A DNA stretch of 64,000 bases from Candidatus Obscuribacterales bacterium (GCA_019637435.1 JAHBVO010000001.1:620001-684000), one strand, 5' to 3'; shown: positions 10,017 through 18,895, counted from the stretch's first letter. Notes: generated from the sequence alone by a model not told the origin. A program made the numbers and translations.

Positions 10017-12197
10017 CTATCGTGCCACCACTCTGTAATCGATTCGCTTGGCGAACCAATCATTCAGATCAGGAACGTCTTCGGAGAGAGTGCGTGTTTG
10101 ATCCTGTGGCTTGTACATTGCCTGCAGCAACATGTCTCGCACGCCGTCGCTGGAGTTATCCCCTCTCGACTTTTCTCCCCCCCTATCGAGCACTTCGATT
10201 GCGGCTTTGGGTTGCTCTAAGGATGAATAGTCTACGGTGCCCGAGGTTACCAGCAATTTCAAAGTCTCGAATCCGAGAGGAGAATCAGAATCGACATGCA
10301 GTACGGTTGAGTGAACCGTTTTGGTCGGCAACAGCGCATCGCCTTTACCAGCTCCTTCCCCTTTTCGAGGGAACGCCACTTGCACGCTGCCATCTGCACC
10401 AAGACAAACTCCTGTGACATAGAGCGGGTGAGTGCCTTTATTGGTGATCGCGAGTCGAAAGCGATCGTCTTGTTTGAAGCTAGGGATGGATAAATTGTCC
10501 GAGGGCTCTTCTTTGAAAGTGTAGTCATAAGCAGTGGTGCTGCCAGATTTCAATTTTTTCGAAGTTACCCTTTCGATTTTTACTTCGATATCGTTGGCTA
10601 TGTCGCTGCAGTCGTTTTTGAATGAACGGATGGCTTCTTGTCTGCTGCGATTTTCCAGAGCATCTACAATCGCTTTCGCACCATCTGTGATACCGTCGGG
10701 AACGAACAGGTTATACAGCGGAGTGCCCTCTTTGGTGGCAAGGAAAATTCCTGGTTTCGTGCTCAAGTCTTTTTCTTGCGATGGATTCAACTTTCCACCA
10801 AATTTTTTGAAGTCTGAACCAGTGCCGCTGACGATTGCTACTTGCCATTCTTTGTCTTTTTGAGAGAGAGGATCGCCTGTCGATTGTTTGAAGTCGAATG
10901 CGTCCTTGGTTGGAAGAACCGAATTCAAGTTTTTCCACAATTGCGTGTTCTTACTCTTCACTCCTTTCAAAGGATGAAGGACTACAGACATTTTGTTCTT
11001 ACCGAAGAAAGGCGTCACAGCTACGACTTGTGTTTTCTCGATTTCGATGTCGTTGCCGACTTTGTCTCTGAGCTTCACGGTCGATTTGAAATTGTCCGTT
11101 TCGATTACGTCGCCGAGCGTGATCTTGCCGTCGTCGCCAACCAATTTTGAACCCTTCTTATAGAATGCTACGATTCCGCCTTTCATGACCCCGAGTGATG
11201 TGCCTGCATCAATTTCGACGATGCTATCGCCGAGATCATTGACCACGTGAAATGCCGTTGGCACGCGAGCTCCCGCTCCCTGGAAGAGCAGGCGATCCAT
11301 GTCACCTTCGATCTGTGGGTTTTGGCTGTTGACTCTCAGCTTGATGGCTGCATCGACTTTTTCCCAGATATCTCTATAGGTAGTTAACGCATTGGCGGTA
11401 TCCAGAAAAGTTAGCAAGGCGCTGGTCATTAGACCATGTTGAACGCCGTTTTTGTCCGTAGATTCGAGGGATAGTTCATCAGGCATGCAGCCGGCAAGAA
11501 CGACATACTTTTTACCCGGCGGTACCATGAGTTTTTCCGGCGGCGATGTTCCGCCTCCTCTAGTCTTGCTCGCTACCTGCTTTTCCAATTCTGGACGCTC
11601 CAGACTGCGAGACTTGAATTCATCAGTAAAACCTCGCGTGATCGTTCCGGAGTGGCATGAGTCGATGATCAGCGTCACATTGTCCGTATATCTCGTAAGT
11701 TCGTCGAGCAGCTCATTAAAGGTGTCGTCGAGCAAATCGTTTCTCTGATCGTTGACAATCACATCTACCGGACAGAGGGTCTCATCGAAGCCGTCAGCCT
11801 CGTCGCCACTCAAGTCGGGAACGCGGGAGCCATGCCCGCTGTACTGAAATACGAAAATCCCTGTTTTCCGCTCTTCCTTCAAGCGTTTGGCGTTGGCGGT
11901 GAGTTGGCTCTTGAAGGCATCAATGATTGCCTGCTTCGTGGCCTGTTCGCTAAGTAGAAGCTTTATGTGTTCATCATCTTTAAATCTGTGCTTGTCCACA
12001 AGAACTTTCTTTATCGCTTTCGTGTCATTCTCGCAGCCATCTAATGGCTTAGATTTGTACTTATTGATACCGATCATCAGTGCGTATTTTTCAGGTTCTG
12101 CCGGCTGAGCGTCGGCGGCGAAAATCTTGGATCCACTCATCGATAACAGTGCAAGCAAGGATGTCAGGGAGATGTTGAACAGAGCTCGCGGTTTCAT
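10017..12197 (-). CDS. Exported caspase-family (C14) protease with DUF4384-like domain
   Basis: 726 residues with a signal peptide (hydrophobic 8-27, cleavage near FAADA). The caspase p20-type fold starts at KYALMIGINKYK (about 38). The catalytic His is in YSGHGSRV (His122) and the Cys in IIDSCHSGT (Cys181). After the protease domain comes a beta-rich segment around GGIVAFYKKG, then a region resembling DUF4384 (LAITNKGTHPLYVTGVCLGADGS with FPRKGEG). Prokaryotic metacaspase-like proteins of this layout are common but their substrates are mostly unknown. GAGG precedes the ATG by about nine bases. A fragment resembling its GGIVAFYKKG segment lies just upstream at 12361-12594, pointing to a decayed second copy. 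Confidence 0.9.
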   Translation of the reverse strand: MKPRALFNISLTSLLALLSMSGSKIFAADAQPAEPEKYALMIGINKYKSKPLDGCENDTKAIKKVLVDKHRFKDDEHIKLLLSEQATKQAIIDAFKSQLTANAKRLKEERKTGIFVFQYSGHGSRVPDLSGDEADGFDETLCPVDVIVNDQRNDLLDDTFNELLDELTRYTDNVTLIIDSCHSGTITRGFTDEFKSRSLERPELEKQVASKTRGGGTSPPEKLMVPPGKKYVVLAGCMPDELSLESTDKNGVQHGLMTSALLTFLDTANALTTYRDIWEKVDAAIKLRVNSQNPQIEGDMDRLLFQGAGARVPTAFHVVNDLGDSIVEIDAGTSLGVMKGGIVAFYKKGSKLVGDDGKITLGDVIETDNFKSTVKLRDKVGNDIEIEKTQVVAVTPFFGKNKMSVVLHPLKGVKSKNTQLWKNLNSVLPTKDAFDFKQSTGDPLSQKDKEWQVAIVSGTGSDFKKFGGKLNPSQEKDLSTKPGIFLATKEGTPLYNLFVPDGITDGAKAIVDALENRSRQEAIRSFKNDCSDIANDIEVKIERVTSKKLKSGSTTAYDYTFKEEPSDNLSIPSFKQDDRFRLAITNKGTHPLYVTGVCLGADGSVQVAFPRKGEGAGKGDALLPTKTVHSTVLHVDSDSPLGFETLKLLVTSGTVDYSSLEQPKAAIEVLDRGGEKSRGDNSSDGVRDMLLQAMYKPQDQTRTLSEDVPDLNDWFAKRIDYRVVAR

Positions 12198-12360
12198 TTG
12201 AGCAATACCTCACAGGTGTACAGGTCAGACTATTCTTATACCGCGACTGGCAAATGACTATCTTAAATCCATCTCGTGGGATATGCTGGTCGGTTAGGGG
12301 CACTAAATTATCAGGGATTAGACGAGATATGTTGAAATCGCGAGGTGTTCGCTCCATTGA

Positions 12361-12594
12361 CTGACTCCTTACTTTACAGTTCGCCCCGAATCCGTCGCGG
12401 AAGGATCTCTGGTGGCTAATGTTGGTGAAGTGATGGGTTTCAAGGAAGGTGGAATTGTCGCTCTTTACAGCAAGTCGCAGTCAATCTTAAAGGAACCAAT
12501 GGAGTTGTTGACCACCGGCACCATTACGGTGCTCGCCGTCAAACTTGACGATGAAATATCCAAGTTCTTTCGAATACATTTTGGGATCGGCTGA
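12361..12594 (+). pseudogene. Remnant of a caspase-family C-terminal domain
   Basis: An open stretch with no good start codon or ribosome site reads FTVRPESVAEG...EVMGFKEGGIVALYSKS...LTTGTITVLAVKLDDE. This resembles the caspase-family protein next to it (SLGVMKGGIVAFYKKGSKL...ITLGDVIETDN...VKLRDKV). It is on the opposite strand from the intact gene. Around 12545 the likely homologous reading shifts to another frame (MKYPSSFEYILGSADFNLAS) and then stops, which suits a frameshifted, truncated relic. Homology is judged by eye over about 50 residues, so it is moderately supported. Confidence 0.45.
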
Positions 12595-12763
12595 TTTCAA
12601 TCTAGCTTCTTTGGATTGCCAACCACCGCGGCCGATCTGATCCATGCATCGCTTTTCAGCGACTCGGCGATCGAAGGCAGCAGTTTCGCAGGCTTAGATC
12701 GGCGTCTGATCCTGATGCGGTGGGCAGAATAAAAGAGGTCCTCGATATTAGAGCCCATGAGCT

Positions 12764-13165
12764 TCAAGCCTTGGCTCTGGGGAATGGCATTGCGCCAAGC
12801 TCGGAATACTCGAGTTGTTTATGGATGTGGCGGTAGAAGGGGGGGGGCGGGACCGAGGGCTTTTCATAAATGGCAAGAGCCCTTTTGTACAGGGGCTCGG
12901 CTTTTGCATACATCCCTCTAGCTGAATACACATAACCAAGCCAGAGGCAGCATGAAGCCAGATCCGTCTCTGTCGTCGCAGAATCGGCCTCCATGCGCTT
13001 AAGCGCGGCCTCGAATACTCGACTGGCCTCATCATACTTCCTCGCGTTGTAATTACTTGCTCCAGCATTACTTTCTTCAACCCACTTCTCATCGGCAGCG
13101 AAGCAAATCTGCTGCATTAGCGGCAGGCTTAGAGCGAGGAGGACAAAAGAGAGCTTTCGAATCAT
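12764..13165 (-). CDS. Small exported TPR protein
   Basis: 133 residues with a clear signal peptide (FVLLALSLPLMQQICFA) and about two TPR units (ASNYNARKYDEASRVFEAAL and LGYVYSARGMYAKAEPLYKRALAIYEK). A GGGAGG ribosome site precedes the ATG. It lies 26 bp downstream of the subtilase gene on the same strand, so the two probably form an operon. The C-terminal codons include a run of nine C (minus strand; 12839-12847) encoding consecutive prolines, after which the protein soon stops. The short tail may be a shortened form of a longer TPR protein. Likely a binding partner of an exported enzyme; function unproven. Confidence 0.7.
   Translation of the reverse strand: MIRKLSFVLLALSLPLMQQICFAADEKWVEESNAGASNYNARKYDEASRVFEAALKRMEADSATTETDLASCCLWLGYVYSARGMYAKAEPLYKRALAIYEKPSVPPPPFYRHIHKQLEYSELGAMPFPRAKA
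12839..12847. repeat. Nine-base G/C homopolymer inside the small TPR gene
   Basis: Nine consecutive G on the plus strand (C on the coding strand) in the 3' part of the TPR gene. Such tracts slip during replication and can switch the frame of the downstream codons; here only the last ~25 codons would change. Confidence 0.8.
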
Positions 13166-13191
13166 AGCAAGCCTCCCTCAGTATGTTTTGT

Positions 13192-15372
13192 TCACATCGC
13201 TTTCCCGCTGTCTGTTGCCTTCAGGGTCGCCACTGGATTTAGCTTTCCGTAGCCCCAGTCTCGGTTTGGTGTGCCTCCAGTGTGCGAGTCTCTGGTTGCG
13301 TTTTCTGCCAACAATTTGCGTATCTGATCTGCATCGAGATTGGGATTTTTTTCCATCATCAAAGCAACCAGACCAGTCACGAAAGGCGTCGCGGCGCTGG
13401 TTCCACTCCATGCCAGATGGTATCCATCGGCTGTTACCGATTCGGGATCTGAACCCATTTGGACATAAGTCGAATCTTTCTGTCTGCCGAGTGATGAGAT
13501 CGCGTATGTAGCGGGCGCCACTATATCTGGTTTCACAGTGCCGTCGCGTGAGTATCCGGGATTGGAATAGTCGGAGAGTTCTCCAGGCATAAGATTGCGA
13601 TAGGATGTTTTACCATCGGCATTTGTCCAGGTGGTCCTGAAGTCATAGGCACCAATCGTGATGGCATTCTTTGCATTACCTGGCGAACCTATCATGAATT
13701 GATGTTCGCTTCCGTTGCCGAATGAGCCCGGACCAAATACGTAGGCATCGAACCTGCCGTTGCCGACCATATCCGAATGTCCCCACGCTCTTACCAGATA
13801 TTTGCCTGCCGGTAAGGTCGTGACGAGGAGGCGTCCGTCAGCGTTGTAACGGAGAAATTGGTCTCGATAATTCTGAATCGAGAAGTTGGTGCCAGGAGCG
13901 ATCTCGCCTCGGTATTCGGATTCGCCTACTCTTGCAAGGACGTTGGGAAGGGCTCGTCCGCTGTTCCAAACGGAAAGTATAATACCCTCTCCCTGTGACG
14001 TTCTGAGAAAACCTCCATCGTAAGAATAGATATCGATACCCCAATCGTCTTTTGTGTCGAAACAAAACGCGACAGAAGCGTTTCCATCATTGCTGTCGTA
14101 TGTGTTTAATTCGATCCATCTCGATTCTCTTTGGGAGCCCTCCTTCGCAGGACCAAAGCGGCCGCTTGCGTGCAGACTATTTCCTCTTTCGTTGCCGCCC
14201 GCTACGCAGATAGCTACACCAGGCTTGCCAGGACCTGCAAGGCTGTTGATCACGCGCTCTTCCGTCGCATTGCCATCGTGACCGGTATCATGACCGCCGT
14301 AACTAAGATTGATGGAGCAAGGACGTTTTAGTTCCTTCGCTTGAGATACGATCCACTTAACTCCAAGATAAGCATCAGCTCTAATGCCACCAGCATCGAT
14401 TCCTCGCTCGTCGCGATATGGAGCACAACAAATAATCAAGTCAGCCTTCGGAGCGACACCCATGTATGTGCCTTTCGGGACACCATTGGCGGTGCCTTCA
14501 CCGTTGCCGGCGGCAACTCCAGCGCAAGCGGTGCCATGACCGATCTGGTCGAATGAGTTTACAATCCCCTTTCCACCCAGGGCAGCAGTGATTTGCTCGC
14601 GAGTATAGAGCGTTCCGATAGAGGTTCCGTCGACATTAGACTCTGGCGCTTTGTTGCCGATTTTTCCGCCACTTGTTTCATAGGATTTATCGTTCATGTC
14701 CCAGATGTACAGAATGCGGGAGGTCCCGTCGGGATTTATGAAATCGGGGTGTTTCCAGTCGATACCAGAATCCACGACACCTACGACTACACCTTTGCCG
14801 CTTAGCTGTTGTCGATCGAATGAATCTGCGAGCTGGTCATTCGTGTTCCTGCTGGTAGAACGAGGTGGTGCGCCGGCTGTTGTGTTGTGTTGTGGTGGTT
14901 TCGGAATGCTCATGGCGTGCATGCCTTGTACGAATTCGATACCGTCGAGTTTTCCGAGCGGTTCCAGTGACTTCACCGGAATAGATGCGTAGGTCACGCC
15001 ATCTGCTTGAAAGCGGACTTTCGCTCCTAACTTTGTCAATTCGCTCTCGTCGGTTTTACCAGTGATTGCGATTTCGATAGTGGGATTGGCGTCTTTGTCT
15101 CTTATGCCGAAAAGCTGGAGTGTTGAAGGCTTGACGGGACTCGAGCTGCCTCTACTGCGGACCTCGGAATAGTGTCGGGAGAGGACGCTCAACTCGCCCT
15201 CCAGCTTAGAGTCAGATTCAACACCTCTACTATTTAATGACTCAACTGCTTTAATTTGTGCGGCTGAGGGAGGACCGATTTTCAAATCCGGCGGTGCCGC
15301 AAAGGCGGCATTAGAAATGACAGTAAGCAGACCGCATGTTGCACCCAGAGTGAGGCGATACATCTTGACCAT
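13192..15372 (-). CDS. Exported subtilisin-family (S8) serine protease
   Basis: 726 residues with a signal peptide ending near NAAFA. The S8 catalytic triad is visible: Asp201 in VVDSGIDWKHPDF, His279 in GHGTACAGVAAG and Ser659 in GTSAATPFVTG. Residues about 30-180 form a propeptide-like region (TIEIAITGKTDESELTKLG). About 400 residues lie between the His and the Ser, including a beta-rich insert (440-560), as in the larger subtilases. GGAGA lies about eight bases before the ATG. The small TPR gene follows 26 bp downstream. Together with the CHAT and caspase-family proteins nearby, this makes three exported proteases of three families in 15 kb. Confidence 0.93.
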   Translation of the reverse strand: MVKMYRLTLGATCGLLTVISNAAFAAPPDLKIGPPSAAQIKAVESLNSRGVESDSKLEGELSVLSRHYSEVRSRGSSSPVKPSTLQLFGIRDKDANPTIEIAITGKTDESELTKLGAKVRFQADGVTYASIPVKSLEPLGKLDGIEFVQGMHAMSIPKPPQHNTTAGAPPRSTSRNTNDQLADSFDRQQLSGKGVVVGVVDSGIDWKHPDFINPDGTSRILYIWDMNDKSYETSGGKIGNKAPESNVDGTSIGTLYTREQITAALGGKGIVNSFDQIGHGTACAGVAAGNGEGTANGVPKGTYMGVAPKADLIICCAPYRDERGIDAGGIRADAYLGVKWIVSQAKELKRPCSINLSYGGHDTGHDGNATEERVINSLAGPGKPGVAICVAGGNERGNSLHASGRFGPAKEGSQRESRWIELNTYDSNDGNASVAFCFDTKDDWGIDIYSYDGGFLRTSQGEGIILSVWNSGRALPNVLARVGESEYRGEIAPGTNFSIQNYRDQFLRYNADGRLLVTTLPAGKYLVRAWGHSDMVGNGRFDAYVFGPGSFGNGSEHQFMIGSPGNAKNAITIGAYDFRTTWTNADGKTSYRNLMPGELSDYSNPGYSRDGTVKPDIVAPATYAISSLGRQKDSTYVQMGSDPESVTADGYHLAWSGTSAATPFVTGLVALMMEKNPNLDADQIRKLLAENATRDSHTGGTPNRDWGYGKLNPVATLKATDSGKAM

Positions 15373-15904
15373 TTAAGGTTTCTCCAATTGGAAGTAATAA
15401 TGGGACGCCTGGAAAGAAGTTGTCTTGTCTGTAGATTTGGTGTGGTATCGGGCCTATTCGAAACCTCACTTGCGCAATCGAGCCACCAAAGTGACGCACT
15501 GGAGACCATGGGCTCGAACCAGGCATTATAGGAAATTTTCTAGAGACCGTCATCGACCATGAGCTGCAAAGAGCGGGCTCGTCTTCGAGAGTTTCTTCGT
15601 CCAGAAATCTTCCTTCAGCATCAGGTTCTCCTTTAATGCTAGCTATTGATTACTATGGATGACCATCGCGTGGCAGTCTTGGCGCAAATCAATCTCCACG
15701 GTGTTTTTCATGCTAGCGGCAATTAGCCGTAAGCGCTTCACAACAAGAATGGAATGCTGAAACGGTGGCAGTTGTTGTCAACTCTCAGGGTTTTTACTGA
15801 ACCTTGCGTAACCTGCCGCATTTGATATCGCTGAAGAAGGCACTATATTTAGTGGCGCTGTCTCTATCGAGGTTCTGAACGTTTATTTCGGAAATCATGC
15901 ATTT
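15373..15904. other. 532-bp intergenic region, no gene seen
   Basis: Lies between the subtilase start and the end of the HxlR gene. It must hold the subtilase promoter and the HxlR terminator. I see no convincing reading frame, hairpin terminator or repeat in it. Confidence 0.5.
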
Positions 15905-16357
15905 TTACTGCGATTTCGGAATATTCTGCGCTTCCCATTGCTCGATAGCGTCCATGACCTCGCTCAATAGTTTTTTCTCGTCTTCGCGAAGGCGGGCGTA
16001 GAGTTTTTGCATCTCGTTTAAGTCCGGCATGTAGATAGCGCCCCACTTCGCCATCGCGATCAGCATGGGTAGAAGCGCTTTTCCTTTCTCGGTCAAGTAG
16101 TAAAACTTGCGCGATTTGTTTTCCGGATGAATTTGTTCCGCGATCACGCCGTTGGCTAGAAGTCGTTTCAATCGATCCGACAAAATGTTTGTGGCTATGC
16201 ATTCAGGGCTGGCTAGAAACTCTTTGAATTCGTGTTTGTTGAAAAAGAAAATGTCCCTTATGACCAGTAGCGTCCATTTGTCGCCGAACAAATCGAGGAC
16301 ATTGCTGAAAACGCATTCGGAACGTTGTTTGGCTTTGCTGGATTGGGTCACACTCAT
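15905..16357 (-). CDS. HxlR-family transcriptional regulator
   Basis: 150 residues. The winged helix of the HxlR family (DUF24) is recognisable: the N-terminal Cys then VLDLFGDKWTLLVIRDI, a helix with FKEFLASPECIATNILSDRLKRL, and the wing SRKFYYLTEKGKALLPML. Members are homodimers that bind inverted repeats, often responding to redox or electrophilic signals through the N-terminal Cys (here in SECVFSNV). It is transcribed away from the acetyltransferase gene, and two near-identical 15-bp palindromes occupy the shared region, so it likely controls itself and its divergent neighbours. Confidence 0.93.
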   Translation of the reverse strand: MSVTQSSKAKQRSECVFSNVLDLFGDKWTLLVIRDIFFFNKHEFKEFLASPECIATNILSDRLKRLLANGVIAEQIHPENKSRKFYYLTEKGKALLPMLIAMAKWGAIYMPDLNEMQKLYARLREDEKKLLSEVMDAIEQWEAQNIPKSQ

Positions 16358-16370
16358 ATATTAGCAGGTA

Positions 16371-16385
16371 CTTGCAATTTGCAAG
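16371..16385. promoter_or_regulatory. Palindromic operator, copy 1 (probable HxlR site)
   Basis: CTTGCAATTTGCAAG is a perfect 7-bp inverted repeat around one base. It begins 14 bp before the hxlR-type start codon. The second copy starts 39 bp further right. Preceding TA gives TACTTG, close to the TACT-type half sites known for HxlR proteins. Confidence 0.7.
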
Positions 16386-16409
16386 CACCAGGGGTATGCT
16401 TGAAGAGTA

Positions 16410-16424
16410 CTTGCAAAATGCAAG
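16410..16424. promoter_or_regulatory. Palindromic operator, copy 2 (probable HxlR site)
   Basis: CTTGCAAAATGCAAG repeats copy 1 with two changed central bases (6-bp arms). It ends 33 bp before the acetyltransferase start. Matching halves in both copies support binding of the same dimeric regulator. Confidence 0.7.
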
Positions 16425-16457
16425 TGGTTGGTTCCTTATATAGAGAGGCTCGGGCTG

Positions 16458-16985
16458 ATGATTACTTTGCGCCAGGCGACGCTCGAAGAGCGACCAGCAA
16501 TTGCCGATTTGACGCTCGATGCCTACGCCGAATACGCCGATGAAATGGGTGAAGAGTCGTGGCTGCGTTACGCGCGATCCACTCGCGAACTGATACTGAC
16601 TGACCCGTCTCTGCTTCGGATGGTGGCGGTGGAGGACGACGATATTGTTGGGTCAGTGGTTTACTGTCCGCCGTATGAAAAGGACTTCGGTGCGCAGCGT
16701 ATAAAGAATCCCTATCCAGAGATGCGGTTGCTGTCAATTGTGCCCCGCCATCGCAATAAAGGTATTGCAGATAAGTTGATAAACGCATGCGAGCAGAAGG
16801 CGGCTCAAGAGAACTCTGCCGCCATAACTCTGCACACGACAAGGCTGATGGCAGTCGCCAAAGCAATGTATGAGCGCAGGGGCTATCAAAGATTCAGTGA
16901 GATAGATTTTCATCTGGCACCGGATGTGGTGGTGCTCGGTTATGTGAAGAAGTTGGACAATGGAGCTAATCATGATGCAAGCTGA
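16458..16985 (+). CDS. GNAT-family N-acetyltransferase
   Basis: 175 residues from the ATG at 16458, a better start than the TTG 30 bases upstream, which would begin close to operator 2. The GNAT fold shows beta4/motif A as MRLLSIVPRHRNKGIADKLI, with the acetyl-CoA pyrophosphate loop RHRNKGIA, and a later ITLHTTRLMAVAKAMYERRGYQRF that matches the family's C-terminal Y..GF block. Substrate cannot be told. Its last codons overlap the start of the next gene, so the two are translationally coupled and probably both under the HxlR regulator. Confidence 0.9.
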   Translation: MITLRQATLEERPAIADLTLDAYAEYADEMGEESWLRYARSTRELILTDPSLLRMVAVEDDDIVGSVVYCPPYEKDFGAQRIKNPYPEMRLLSIVPRHRNKGIADKLINACEQKAAQENSAAITLHTTRLMAVAKAMYERRGYQRFSEIDFHLAPDVVVLGYVKKLDNGANHDAS

Positions 16986-17571
16986 ACAGAAAGAGCCTCG
17001 CCTCGGGAAGCCCGGGGACGGCCTGCCGCTTTACGAATGGGCACTCGCTAACTACATCATGGTCCCGATTCGACTTCGCACGACAACGCCGAGGCAAGCG
17101 CTCGATCAGTTCGCCGATGAGTCAGGCAAGATAATGGCGGCTGCTAGTCGGTTGTCTCCTCTTGAACTGGCTAGTCGGCGTCTCATTCCTCGATTACGTG
17201 GATTGGAGGACAGCTCTCGATTCTGGTCTGTCGCGATGACGATGCAGCATCTAATCATTGTGAACGATCGTATGAAAAGCCTGATTGTTAGCCTATCGAA
17301 CGGCATACAGGTAGAAACAGATAAACCTTCTTCAACGGCGGACGTTAAACCATCAGCCGATGTTAATCCAGAAACCATTTGTCACGAATACGGGAAAAAT
17401 TCGGATGATTTTATAGCTACGATCACAGGCCTAGCAGTAGACAAATTTCCGGAGTTAAATTACGCCCATCCCTGGTTTGGTCCGCTAAACGCGCAGCAGT
17501 GGCAGGTGTTCGCTCCTATGCATCAACAGATACATAGGAACCAAATAACGGAAATCATCAAGCGACTCTGA
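16972..17571 (+). CDS. DinB-like (four-helix, DUF1569-type) protein
   Basis: 199 residues from the ATG at 16972, which has GGAG six bases upstream; another ATG follows at once. HLIIVND in the middle and HQQIHRNQI near the C-terminus look like the spaced metal-binding His residues of the DinB/YfiT superfamily, several members of which are thiol-dependent S-transferases. It overlaps the acetyltransferase gene by 14 bases. Paired with an HxlR regulator, a role in handling reactive or toxic small molecules is plausible but inferred. Confidence 0.65.
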   Translation: MMQAEQKEPRLGKPGDGLPLYEWALANYIMVPIRLRTTTPRQALDQFADESGKIMAAASRLSPLELASRRLIPRLRGLEDSSRFWSVAMTMQHLIIVNDRMKSLIVSLSNGIQVETDKPSSTADVKPSADVNPETICHEYGKNSDDFIATITGLAVDKFPELNYAHPWFGPLNAQQWQVFAPMHQQIHRNQITEIIKRL

Positions 17572-17856
17572 CACCATCGCTAGAGACCTCACGAAATAGC
17601 AAAAATGAGTTCAATTTCGCAGCTTTAAACTGAGACATCCTCGTTTTGATATTGGAGATCCTTAACATCTAGAACCGCATTATGAGTGGGAAAAACTCTA
17701 GTGAGTCGCGGCTTTGAGTGCGGTTTTCAACATTGCGACTGTGCATTTGCGTATTGTTCTTGACCGATGACTCGAGAAGAATTGTAGATACGTAATCGGG
17801 AAAAAGTTTATCGCCTGTCAATTCAGGTGCAGTTTCTACATGGAGGAATTACTGTC

Positions 17857-18870
17857 ATGGCGAACAACGAAGTGGATCCTGCCAGAGTTGAAGCGGCAGC
17901 GCCGCAGCACCAGTTGAGTCTTGTTGACTTGTATCTGAGTCCTCCGGTTGAGAAAAGAACCGCGCAGACTGCAGCACCGCCTGTGGTGCCGAAAACTGCT
18001 GAGCCCCCTCGAATGGCCGCGCCTGCGACAACACCAAATCCGTTTCAGCAACCAACGATTCTTGATCATTATCTAACTCCAAAGCCGCAAGGTCAGCCAA
18101 ATCGCGCACCTGGTTCACCGCCGAACGTAATCCCTGTTTCGGACGGCGGCTTGGATCCAGCGGCACAGCGAGAAGCTGAGAATCGCAGGCGCATCATGGA
18201 AGCGCGCCGTGAGCAGCAAGGCGTAAGAGAGCGATTGGCTAAAGAAGCAGAAGAGCGCAGAAAACATGACATCGAAGAATCGAAAAGATACGTTCCGAAT
18301 CCATTAACCCCGCCTGCACCTGTTGGACCCACTCCGGGAGGACGTGCTCGGTACGGAGTTCCTACGGACCTAGGCAGGCAACTGGACAACAGAAATCAAC
18401 AAGATCGAAGAGACATCGACAGAATCGAAGAGGGGGCGAGACCGCTTGCGCCTCTTCCTCCGAGTGGACGCGCTCGATTCGGAGTCGACCCAGGAGCCGG
18501 GCGAGTTCTCTCGGATCGCGAACAGCAGATGCGTCGTGACGTTGACAGGCGAGAACAGCAGCTTCGACCAGCCGATTCAACGCCAAAGCCGCCGCAGCCT
18601 GCCGCGCCGTATCAACCTCGACCGCTTCCCTCGGACGGGACGCGGTGGCAGCCCCCAGGCGGAAGCACACGATCATTCAATGACAAGTTGGATTTTGACA
18701 AGGATGGAAGGCAGGTCCAGAAGTCTGTTCAGGATTATCTGGGCAAAAACGCACCGAAACCAAAACCATCGTCCGACCCGACCAGACCGGGCGCGCCGCA
18801 GGATTCTGTAAACCCATTCTCGGTCGACGGACAGCTGCGCCGATTTGGCGATTGGGTGCGCGGCAAGTAA
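17857..18870 (+). CDS. Proline/arginine-rich repeat protein of unknown function
   Basis: 337 residues from the ATG at 17857, with GGAGG at 17842-17846; an upstream GTG lacks such a site. No signal peptide or membrane segment. Low-complexity and probably disordered, with internal repeats: LVDLYLSPP and ILDHYLTPK near the N-terminus, then two copies of a ~45-residue unit built as P..GRAR(Y/F)GV....GR.L..R.QQ.RRD(I/V)DR. A third, weaker unit ends in FDKDGRQVQKSV. A charged helix (REAENRRRIMEARREQQ) lies between. The repeat looks like a short linear or nucleic-acid/protein-binding module. I do not recognise a family. Confidence 0.75.
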   Translation: MANNEVDPARVEAAAPQHQLSLVDLYLSPPVEKRTAQTAAPPVVPKTAEPPRMAAPATTPNPFQQPTILDHYLTPKPQGQPNRAPGSPPNVIPVSDGGLDPAAQREAENRRRIMEARREQQGVRERLAKEAEERRKHDIEESKRYVPNPLTPPAPVGPTPGGRARYGVPTDLGRQLDNRNQQDRRDIDRIEEGARPLAPLPPSGRARFGVDPGAGRVLSDREQQMRRDVDRREQQLRPADSTPKPPQPAAPYQPRPLPSDGTRWQPPGGSTRSFNDKLDFDKDGRQVQKSVQDYLGKNAPKPKPSSDPTRPGAPQDSVNPFSVDGQLRRFGDWVRGK

Positions 18871-18872
18871 TT

Positions 18873-18895
18873 GAAAGATTGAGAATTAATCTTTC
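18873..18895 (+). terminator. Hairpin after the repeat protein gene
   Basis: GAAAGATT and AATCTTTC pair around a 7-base loop just after the stop codon, followed by a mixed C/T run. Weak rho-independent terminator. Confidence 0.5.
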
